In this document: positions 53,301-63,500 of the stretch, one piece after another
Layout of the letters: the number at the start of each line of letters is the position of its first letter
Numbering within the stretch: the stretch's first letter is position 1
Origin: an uncultured Clostridia bacterium
GTDB taxonomy: Bacteria > Bacillota > Clostridia > Christensenellales > UBA1242
Reading direction: 5' to 3'
DNA length: 64,000 bases
NCBI GenBank assembly: GCA_934754495.1
Contig: CAKVHW010000002.1
Coordinates: forward strand, 62,001 to 126,000
Notes under the pieces: model-generated
Told to the model about the DNA's origin: nothing
The model's database searches: none
What the model saw: only the letters and a program-made list of their open reading frames with translations
Position numbers and translations under genes: made by a program

Positions 53301-54009
53301 CATCATTTTGAGTTTCGAAACCATCTTTTTCAAGTGTGCCCTTAATTACTTCGTTATTTCCAAATATGTCTAGGATTTTTTCGCTTGTTAGACCAAAACA
53401 TTTTAAGAAAATACCAAGGCTTAGTTTTCCGCCCTTATCCAAAGCAACTCTAAGCGCATTAGGGTCTTTTTCACGTTGTTCTATTTCTAGCCAACTACCA
53501 CGTTTTGGGTTTAAAGTGCTCGCAAAAATCTCTCTACCTGTTTTGTCTACAGTTTTAGAGAAATATACGCTTGGGCTCTTTACTATTTGGCTTACAACTA
53601 CCCTTTCAATTCCGTTAAAGATAAATGTGCCTTCTTCGGTCATAAGTGGAACATCGCCTAGGAATACATCACTTTCAATAACTTCTCCTGTTTCTTTAAT
53701 AACAAGTCTTACCTTTACGGTTAGCGGAATTGTGTAGTTTGCACCTTTACGTTTTGTTTCGGCTTTACTAAGCTTAGGAGTGTCACCTAGTTTGCAGTCA
53801 AGCAAATACACTTCAGCCTTTCCGCTATAGTCAGTAATAGGCGAAAATTCGTCTAATACTTCCTTAATGCCAGTTTTTAAAAACTTGTTGTATGAATCCT
53901 TTTGGATTTCTAGCAAATATGGAAGTTCTATTACATCTTTTGTTTTACCAAAAGTATATCTAACATTGTTTCCATACTTTACTTTTCTAATGTTTTTAGT
54001 GTCAAGCAT
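50311..54009 (-). CDS. rpoB: DNA-directed RNA polymerase subunit beta
   Basis: A 1232-residue beta subunit of normal length and domain order. The rifampicin-binding region reads QLSQLMDEMNPL and AQKRRIS (residues about 489-510): the residues equivalent to E. coli Asp516 and Ser531 are kept, but His526 is replaced by Gln (Q505), and the nearby CPIETPEGP block is changed to CVIETPEGG. The C-terminus is a long acidic tail (Asp/Glu-rich, about residues 1195-1232). It has its own promoter and a hairpin-containing leader. Confidence 0.98.
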   Translation of the reverse strand: MLDTKNIRKVKYGNNVRYTFGKTKDVIELPYLLEIQKDSYNKFLKTGIKEVLDEFSPITDYSGKAEVYLLDCKLGDTPKLSKAETKRKGANYTIPLTVKVRLVIKETGEVIESDVFLGDVPLMTEEGTFIFNGIERVVVSQIVKSPSVYFSKTVDKTGREIFASTLNPKRGSWLEIEQREKDPNALRVALDKGGKLSLGIFLKCFGLTSEKILDIFGNNEVIKGTLEKDGFETQNDALMELSRKTRPSEIPNAEATKQYIFSQFFSTQYYNLGDVGRYKVDKKLNLSTRLIGLTAGEDIVANKKVLVKEGETISKEVAYQIQNSGINNVWVIKNGKKHRMYGNNRVKLSEFVKCNEKELGIEHQVYYPALQELLKEYKTKEERIEAIKNNVEALVGSTLTIDDILATVSYFLDLNVGIGEVDNVDHLCNRRIKGAGELLQDALRSGMNKLTNAVKETLQSHDLTDITPAQVVNARAINRAFKDFLASHQLSQLMDEMNPLSSLAQKRRISAVGPGGIKKDRATDEVRDIHHSHYGRICVIETPEGGNIGLINSLACAARVNDYGFIETAYRVVNKEKGIVTNDVVYLMADEDEYCYIAQATEPLNPDGTFKNDRIVCRYYDTIVEVNKSQVDYMDVTPGQLISVPTSLIPFLENDDTARALMGANMQRQAVPLIRTEAPIVATGVEHKIAKDNGAIIVAKNSGVVKYADSNRIVVATDEGGEDEYELIKFKKTNQDSTINQKTIVKHGQHVKKGDTLADGYSTSGGELALGKNMLIAFMNWEGYNYEDAVLLSERLVKEDVYTSISLKEEEVKCRSTKLGDEEFTRDIPNLGEDVLKDLDENGIIRVGAEVKPGDILVGKVTPKGETEPTPEERLLRAIFGEKARDVKDTSLRVPHGISGVVVDVQVFSRKNKDELETGVNQMVKVTIAQKRKISVGDKMAGRHGNKGIVSRILPEADMPFMANGQPIDIVLNPLGIPSRMNVGQVLEVHLGLVAKALGIKIATPVFDGVKESDIQQLLKDNNFPENGKIQLYDGRTGEPFENPVTVGYMYYIKLEHMVNDKMHARSTGPYAYVTQQPLGGKAMFGGQRFGEMEVWALEAYGASKLLQEMLTVKSDDVEGRLATYKAIIEGQQLPQPGIPESFKVLIKELQGLGLDMKLLTENNKEFDLSDLNNDTVETFAEATKGREEIKDIALEFDDDKNTETENDLEAEDDFDGIFDEDTLFDDFDDEE

Positions 54010-54103
54010 AAAATAAAATCCCCTTAAATTATTTATTTAATTGTAAATGATTAGTGTGCTGTGGGCAAAAAAAATTTTTTAGACCATATCTAAAACGACA
54101 AAA

Positions 54104-54142
54104 ACCCACCAAGCGTAGCGTTTTAGCTAAGCTAATGTGGGT
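54104..54142 (-). promoter_or_regulatory. Attenuator-like hairpin in the rpoB leader
   Basis: The mRNA has ACCCAC pairing with GTGGGT, enclosing a second stem (AGC-TAGC / GCTA-GCT), followed by TTTTTG. It lies about 60 nt after the predicted start of transcription and has the form of an intrinsic terminator. A downstream GCCCAC (54061-54066) could pair with the same GTGGGT arm and form an alternative structure. Confidence 0.55.
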
Positions 54143-54209
54143 ATTAAGTTAAAATAATCTAAAAAATAATCACCAACAGAACACACTTCTCTATATTAAT
54201 AGTGAGTTA

Positions 54210-54239
54210 AGTATACCATACCACCCTACCACGTGTCAA
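54210..54239 (-). promoter_or_regulatory. Promoter of rpoB-rpoC
   Basis: TTGACA (54234-54239) and TATACT (54210-54215) are separated by 18 bp. The leader up to the rpoB start is about 195 nt. Confidence 0.85.
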
Positions 54240-54474
54240 CCACTTTTGTTAAAAAACATTTATATTTTTTACCCACAACAATTTGCCTTTTGCCACTTCT
54301 GACCACCCACCCCAAACACAACCATGCCCACAAACATAAAACCACCAAACAAAATATGAAAATTAATGCTGAAAATTAATATAATGATAACTATATATTT
54401 ATATTACTATATATTTATAAATAACACCAACTAGAAAGACCCCCTCTCACACCATACTACACACCACAGACCAC
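54240..54474. other. Spacer upstream of the rpoB promoter
   Basis: No gene is visible. The plus strand is markedly C/A-rich and G-poor between about 54270 and 54350, i.e. the coding strand of rpoB is G/T-rich. The AT-rich part holds an exact direct repeat (see next entry). Confidence 0.6.
54390..54419. repeat. Exact 14-bp AT direct repeat
   Basis: ACTATATATTTATA occurs at 54390-54403 and again at 54406-54419, 16 bp apart. It may be chance in AT-rich sequence or an UP-like or regulatory element. Confidence 0.5.
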
Positions 54475-54509
54475 AAAAAAAGACCATGGATTTCTCCATA
54501 GTCTTTTTT
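54475..54509 (-). terminator. Terminator of the giant GLUG gene
   Basis: AAAAAAGACTATGGA / TCCATGGTCTTTTTT stem (minus strand) followed by a T-run, directly after the stop codon. Confidence 0.88.
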
Positions 54510-54513
54510 GTTT

Positions 54514-57500
54514 TTAATAAAATTCATAAACAACAGAAGTTGTAGTAGTCGTGTACCTTTCGTATTTGTCTGTACTTGGAACAGTGTAAACAAAACTTCT
54601 AGATGGATAATTAATAGTAATAAATACTCCTGTAGAAGAAGCAAATATTGCATAAGTACTATCGCTATATACAAATTCAAACCATCTTAAATCATAACTT
54701 ATTAGTGAAGAGTTATTAGACTTTGTAAACAATGTATCACCAGAACTTGCGACAGTACAACTTTTTACATCTCTATATTCATAACTTTTCGTATTATTCA
54801 TAGTTAATACAACAGTCTCATTTTTTGTTGATATGGATCCGTTAGCTTTAACAGAGTATCTACGAGAATATTTTACACTATTTGTAGTTGAAAAATCAAA
54901 TTCAACTGTTGATCTAGCGTTGTCCCCACCAACTGAATATTTGTAAGTCCAAACACCAGAATTATAAGACTGTGGTTTTAATAGAGACCATCTTCTATAT
55001 TGTTCATAATATGGATTATCGTCCCATGTGTCTCTTTGAGTGTCATACAAAGCAATATTACCGTTTGGCAATACATACACATCAACCGATGCATTGTAAT
55101 CTGAAGACTCTCTACCCGAATTCCAACTATAAGCACCTCTTTTTGGAAGGTTTGAATACATTGGTACCAAAGAAAAAGTAACTACTGAATTACAAATTTC
55201 ACAGACTGTTTTACCATTCATATATAGTACCGAAACACCATAACCATGATTACGACAATGAGGCACCGTATTCAGATTATAATTTTTACCATTGTATGTA
55301 ATTGTACTAACCCTGCGAGAATATGATTCATTCTCTTTAATTGCGAAGTCAGTTATAGTAAATACAAATTCTGTAGAATCACCAGTGCCTGAAGCACTAG
55401 TGTATTTACCATAAACAAATCTGCCATTTTGGATATATTTCAATTGAATAATATATGACTGAACTTCAGTATAGCTATCATAACCTCTATTTATTGTAAT
55501 ACAAGTTGATGACTCACTATTAGAATACTCACCATACAAGTTGTATATCTTATCTGCACCAATATTTTCATAATTATCCCATTCAGACTTAACTGGTACC
55601 CATACGATAGTATAGGTCTTTTTAGCATTAAATAATGCCCAATTTGTTTTTGTAGAAGCAGTAATAATGTGCCAATTATCAAAATATGATGTGTCTATTC
55701 CGTATTCATTTATACCATTCTTTGACACAATTATATGTTCTGCCATCATACTATCATCAGTTACTCCAAGTCCACCATATGTGTTTGAAATCAAGTATGT
55801 TGTTTGTTCGTAACCCATAATGTCAACATTTTTTAATTTGTTTTTATCGAATTGCAATGGAGCACTTGTATTATTAAGAGTAAAACGATATCTTCCGACA
55901 AATCCTGCTACTGATTTATAACTGGAAACGTATATCTTATTACCAGTCATATTCCCAATCTCATTACCACCAAAATATGCACTATTAGCAGATTCATAAC
56001 CAACAAAACCACCAACATTCTCATATCCGTTAACATTGTTTAGAACTATATTGGAAACAATCCTTCTAACATATTGTGCCGTGTCCTTATTTGACCCATT
56101 AGACCCATCAATTATACCAATTAATCCACCAACATTCATATATCCTGATGTAATTTCAATGCTTGAATTGATAGGCGCATAGTTTGTATTGTTTTGAATA
56201 CTTACTTTATAATCTTTATTATATAATCTTCCTATAATACCACCAGCATTAGCAAGACCAATAATTTCAGCACTATCTGTGCCATTTTCACCATTAGTGC
56301 TATAGTTAATTCTTACACAGTCTTCGGCGAGTCCTACAATACCACCTACATTACCATATAAGGTATCGCCAATTTTAGCACCACCAACAATTTTGGCAAG
56401 GTTTGTATTACCCCTTTTAGCACTGCCAGCCTCTGTAGCATCACCAAAGTATGTTATGTATGCATGCCCTGCAATACCACCTACATTACCTTTGCCGACA
56501 ATCATTCCAGAAGTGTTTTTACATTCCACTACCGTAATATTTAACGCATTTCCAACAATACCACCTACATTAGCATTGCCAGTTGCATCAATTGTTCCTG
56601 AAAATTCTACCTTTGTTAATCCTGTTGTACTATTTGCAAAGCCGCTGTTTATATAACCTACAACACCACCTACGCCAGCAAATGTTGAGTCTCTCACTAC
56701 ACTAATATTTAACCCTGTAACACATTTTTTGATGTCAACATTTTCGACGTCAACATTTTCGATGTCAACATTTCTACCATAGCCAATCATTCCACCAAGG
56801 TATGCTGTACTTTCTTTCGAAGTGATAACAACTTGAGTATTATCAAATGCTACTGAGCAATTTTGGAATTTAACATGTTCAGCCCTATTAGCAATTGCAC
56901 CTGAGTGATTTCCCACATCATATGCTGTGTCACCACCACTAATTTTTACATCAATTCCAACAATGTTTGCATTGTAAATATTTCCAAATAAGCCATTCTT
57001 ATCACTCAACACACTTCTATTTGTAAATATATGAGTACCAGCAGTAATATTTATGGTTTTTCCACCAGTAATATCACCAAACTCAAATGGATATACACCA
57101 ATTATGTTATATTCACCTACAACATCAGAACTCAAATTATAATGAATGTTAAATATTCTATTGTTTGAATACCTAAATGAAGCATAGTCTGCAATGTAAT
57201 TATGTCCATCGTGGGTTTTAACAGTAACGTTTTCTGTTGATGGCGTTATGGCATTATCGCTTAAATTAATTCTATCTTCATTCGCTCCAGGCATTCCCCA
57301 ATTAGATTTAAATAGTGTTGCTTTAAACAATTCATCACCATAATAATCATACATCTGATTATAAATACCACTCAAATACTTACTAGCACTGCTAGAAATC
57401 CAATAAGAGTCTTGACAGTTAGTAGTAGCACCACCAACCCCATTATTAGTAATCAAAAAGCCTTTCACAGCACACGAAGAACCTGTTTCAGAGTATTTTA

Positions 57501-60500
57501 CAAAACTCTTAATATTATCCTCAGTAAGTTGAGATGCCTTGCTTGTAACGATGTTCAAGTTTTCAAATTTTAAATCTGCTATAGCATTCGTATCACCAGA
57601 ACCAATCAACTTGTACTTAATGCCTGTTCCGTCACTTGTGTGTTCTTCACCAGAGGCAGAGAATAATATTTGTGTTTCAAATAGTTTTAGTCCAGTGCCA
57701 TATTTACCAATAGTGAATGCAAATGTTCCACTACCATATGTAGCACCATCTTTTAGTTTGATTGCATTGTTTTGAATTAAGCTATCACTAGCATGTCCTG
57801 CAATTAAGCCAGAAGTTGTATTAGTTGATGAGCATTTAAAGTCCAAACCTTCAACACGACATGCTATAATTTTATTACTTGAACTTGCTTTACTTACTAT
57901 ACCACCAACAAATCCATCTGCGGTTGTACTTCTGTTTTCAAGTGTTGCACTAGAAATTGAACTATTAAATATTGTTGATGTCTGAATATCTAATGCAATA
58001 CCACCAGCATTTACAGTAAATTTCAATTTGGCATTATTTATCTCAACACCATCTATTCTACAGCTGATTAAACTACCAGCAACAACGGCAACGTTTTGAG
58101 CATTAAGTTCAACATTATTAAACTTAACATTTTTAATAGTACCTAACACTTTACGCATAAATCCAGCAAAATATGTATCACCGTTTGTTCCACCACTTTC
58201 AAAGTAGCCTTCACTATACATATTTCTTATTGTATGTCCATCACCATCAAAGGTACCACCAAAGTAATACGTTCCTGCTTTTCCGCCCATTGGCACCCAT
58301 ATTGCTTCTTGAAGATCAATATCGTTTGCCAATTTTACTGTTTTACCATCAAATGTATTTTTACCCGTATTAGTTTGCAATGCAATCCATGCAAGTTGTT
58401 TTGCATTTTTTACCAAGTATTCGTTACCTGACGGAACCACTTCTTCTGTAAGGTCGCACCAGTATAAAGCCTCAAAGTGAATCTTTGGTAAACCATAATT
58501 TACACTTGTACTACTATTAACTTCCCAATGCCCTGGAGTGCCATCGGTAACATTAAACTTAAATCCCGCATTTTCAAAGTTCGTTCTACCAGTTTCGCCT
58601 TGATAGTTTGGAAGCTTGTCTTCTCGAATACTTACACGTGATACACTAAATGAAGAACTAGCATCTAATGCATAAGAATAACCAGAAGATACTGTATCAC
58701 TTCCAAACACGGCAAATTGTTTTGTAATTGATTTATTTGGATAACTATCAGTTATTGACTTAGAACCAGTAATTAGTTGCTTGGTTTCGTAATCAAATGC
58801 ACCTGCATAGACACAACTAATATCATTGTTTACAAAGTATTTGACATAATTTGAATTACTAATATTTTGTCTTCCAATTAGCGCATAATAATAGTCTTCA
58901 AAACGTATTCCAGCAAACGGAGAAGAAGTGTTAAAATAAGCATAAGGCTGATCAGTTACAGAATAACTGTTACTAATTAAACTTGGATCATTTTGATAAC
59001 ATTCCTTTTGACCTATAAACGAACCAACACTATAAAATAAAACCCCATTAACACGATATGACGAACCAGAATAAACACTTGTGTTTTCAATTGCAACTTT
59101 AGAAATGCTAAGCACCGAACCTGCTCTTTGACAACCAACCAAAGTACCAGTATGCATTCCGCCATAAACAAAACTATCAATTATTCTAAGTTTGCTAATA
59201 CTTACATTGGCACCATTAGGAATTTCCCTAATCAATCCACCATAAGCAGTAGTAGTAATGTTTAGTCCTTTAATAATAGTACCTTTATTGTGCCCCTTAA
59301 TAGTTACAGTTTGATATTCCTTTAACAAAATCTGATCCAGTATTTTACCACTAAAATCAAGTGAAGTTGTATTTAGTTCTATAGTAATACTTCCATGTCT
59401 AGCCAAACTATTAATTGCATTTATAGCATAAACAAATTCATTTTCATTAGTTATTGTATAATATTGAGAAGACCCGCTAGTATTATCAACTGCACTTGGA
59501 ACAAATTTTTTATAGCTGTCTCCCTTGTTGCCTGCTATTAAAGCACCCGTTCTCCAGTTGCCATAAACCATTCTTGCATAAGCTTCGTTGTCGATGATAA
59601 CATATTTAGTAGTGAAATCAATGTTTTTCATTATATCATTTGTAGAGATTATTGTAGCTGTATCGTCATATTCCCACATTGTGGGACTACTACTCATTTC
59701 TATTAATGGATTTCCTGCTTTAATGATGTACTTGTATGATTTTTTATTATCAACATACCATTTAAATGTGGAATTTCTCATAGTTTTGTGTATGTAGTTT
59801 TTAAACATGTTAAACGAGTATGCACCATATACATTTAGTTCACTTTCCTCAATAAGTGATTGATTGTAATAATCAGTACTATTAAACAGCTTAATACAAC
59901 CACTACTCAAATTAATTTTAGAGAAGGCAATAATACTGCCATTATTGTCAAAGACACTAATTGGATTTACAGAATCGCCTAATTTACCACTAATAAATAA
60001 TGTGTTGTTGTTGGCAGTGTAAGAAGTATTTACTGTTGTACTAAGTATAAATGAATTATTTGCAGTAAGCGAATTAATTACAGCATTGTAAACAACAGAA
60101 TTTGTAAGTTCAATTGAGTTGTTTATTGAATGCCTCAAATTATCATAAATAGTTATACCATCGTGCACATTGTTTAAATTGCCATCTACATTAATATAAA
60201 CAGATTTATACTTAATTTTACTAATGTTTGTACTGTCGTTGGCAATAGGATTAATTTTACTGCCTTCACTTAAAATTAGGTATTTATATTGCCCTTTATC
60301 ATCTTTAAGAATTGTTGTACTGCTATTATAGAACTTTCCAACATAATCTTGATATTTTAGACCATTTGTTGTGCCATATCTAATCAAACTCCTGCTATCA
60401 GAATTGTCAGAATTCATATCTTGAAGCATTTCTGCCTGAGCAAGAAGTTCATCACCATTATACATGCTAGACATACTATAGTTGTAATGGTTGTTGCTTG

Positions 60501-63500
60501 ATGATAAGAATGTCAAGCCAGTAAATGCCGAACCGTACATATTAGAACTAGCAGGTGTCCTATAGTTTTGATCCAGTTTTGCTCCCACTTTAAGACCTGT
60601 TATCTTTTTAGTGCCAAACATAATACTATTGTTAAATGTACTAGTTTGCCATATTTCACCAGCAAGACCGCCAGCACGAGCACTAGAATATAATCCGTTT
60701 TCAAAACTTACAAACACATTGCTGTAAGAGTAAGCCTTGTTAAACATGCCACCAACTGTTCCACCGCCAGTGAATCGGCCAAGAATACCACCAGCATATA
60801 CACCATCACCAGCGTCCTTAACAGTAAGGAATATATCAACAAGTGAAGTAACGTCATATATATTATCTTTAAAACCATAACTTAATGATACACAACCATA
60901 TAAACCACCAACATAATATTTACCAGCAGTTTCACCTGTTAAATTTATTGTACCTTCAGCTAATGTTTCTTTGTTTTTAACAAAACCATTTTCACCAATA
61001 ACACCACCTACCACACAGGTTTGAGTTGTATCCCCGCACAATATTGTCCCACTTACATCAACACCAAGCACTTTAATTGAATAGCATGTTTCAGTACTAG
61101 CATCATAAGTCGAACTAAGTTTACCAATTGCACCACCAAGATATACATTTCTTGCATACATATCTCTAACAGCAAATGTGGCAACAATCATATTTAATTC
61201 GCTATTGCCAGTGTTAGGAGAACCAGCATTAGAACTTACTCCGTCTTCTGCCATATATCCTGCAACACCACCAATATATAGTTTTGATGTGTTGTCAACA
61301 AAACTATCATTAGTTATGTCTTGTTGAATGGTTAATACAACATCACTTACAGCAATGTCGTATTTATCAAAACGAGTATAGTCTTGACCAATATATTCTT
61401 TTTCGTGTTCTATTGCATCGCTTGTTGTCTTATTAAATGTAACAGCACTACCAGAGTAACCGGCAAATCCACCAATATACTCATCAGCAGTAAGAGTCGC
61501 ACCTGCAATATTAGAAGAAGCTGTAAATCCTTGGCGATTATTTGCACTATCTCCATTGTTGTAGGTTACGTTAAATCCATCAACAATCACACGGTTAATT
61601 TGCATTTGGTCTGAAAGTTTACCAAACGAACCAGCATACACCGAACCTGCCATGTACATTACACTATCACTTGAAAGTGATTTAGTAATTTTAATATTAG
61701 TGTTTTGTGTAATTGCATAATTTACCAAAATTGGTTCTACCGATTTTATTTGACCAGCAATTGAACCTAAGTAAATACCACGGTCAACTGTTGTTTCATC
61801 ATATCTAATCTTATCAATAGAATTATCAAATCCACCAGTTCCACTAGAAATTTGATTGTTAACATCTAAATCGTAATTAATTGCTATGTTGTAAGCCTCA
61901 AAGTCAATCGCTTCATGTTCGCTATTAGCCGTTCCAGAATCCAACAAGTTTGCCAATCCAAAATAACCACCAATATACGAAACAACACTCACAGAATCAT
62001 CTGTTCCAATTCGAGTACCATAATACTTGTTGTTGAATGTAAGGTTTTTAACCTGACACTTAGAGATATATTCGTTATGTGAATCATTTGTTATAATAAT
62101 TCCACCACCAACCGCTTGAACCATGGCTGATTTTTCGTCAGGATAATTGCTATCGTTAATAATTCTTACTTCACCAGTTAGTTTGTAAACCGAACCGTCA
62201 GAAATTGTTGCGTCAACATTAGAAGCAACACCAATATAACCACCCATAAATTCAAAGTTTGCACCAGTTATTGTTGCAGGTTTTTTATCAGCATTTTCAA
62301 AGAATGATTTTCCATCAGCTTTTTTATACTGATTAGCCGACCAAGCATAGGTTAAATCTAGTTTGGTTTTGTCTTTTTCGCCCAATTTAGTATTTGTCCA
62401 ATTTGTTTTGGTTACGTTGGCTTTAGCAGGAGCCTTTTCGCTGAAACCTAAAATTTGAACGTTTTTAATTGTTGTTAGACCATTTGCCCTACCAACAAGT
62501 ACACCCATAGCAGTTGTTTTACTGCTTGCGGTTAATGATTTGTCATCTCTAACACCCAAACGAACAACATGAATATTAAAGTTTTCAAAACTTGCACCAT
62601 CAGATGCACATACTAGCCCACCAAGAGCCATATTAGTATTTAATGTCGCACTATCTGCTTGATAATCAAGGTTGAAGATTGTGAACTTGTAGTTGTATTG
62701 AACAACGTTTCCGCCATCAATATCACCAACCTTAGCACTTCTAATTGTACCTTTAAATGGTTTATCAATGCTACAGAAGTTACCAACATTAGTGCTTAAA
62801 TAAATATCATTCATTAAAATGAAGTTTGATGTGTTTTTAGTTGTAAGGTCCATTAAGTCCCTTTCACTATATACATATACATCTGTCCAAGTATCAAGAC
62901 TATTTTTAAGTGCTGGGAACACACAATCAGAATCAATTAAAGTACCATCATCATTTACTCTAATTCCTTTCCAAACCAAATCTTCCCAGTTTTCATAGAT
63001 GTTTACAACACTTACACCTAAACCTGCTTGAGCATAATAATATGTTGTGTTGTTTTCTATCTTAGTAAAACCATAGATATTTTCCTCAAGCCCTGATGTA
63101 ATAGTTTTTTCTTTGTTGTCTTTGTAGCCAATTTTTGCATAGAAGTCATCGGCAGCATTAGATGAATTACGTCTTTCAATAATTTCTTGCAATGATCTTA
63201 ATGATCCATATTGCGACATACGAGAGAACAAATATATCTTACTAGACTCATCGTTTCCTTCAACATTAGTAGAACGATATAATCCAGATGCAAGACCTGT
63301 TCCGGAATGAACAAAGAATTTAGTTGCGTTGTTCTTACTGCTATTAATAGCACCAAAGCCTACAGGGGTTGCACTTGTGGCTTCAATTTTATTTGTATAC
63401 ACATCAAGGTATGTATAACGACCATTATACGCCCCATCATTAGTGCTTGTGCCATCGGCATTCAAAGTAGGTTTTACAAACCAACTTGTATTAAGTGGCT

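Noticed and set aside
54390..54419. Reading the AT-rich direct repeat as replication-origin iterons
   Set aside because: There are only two copies and no DnaA boxes, dnaA or dnaN nearby.
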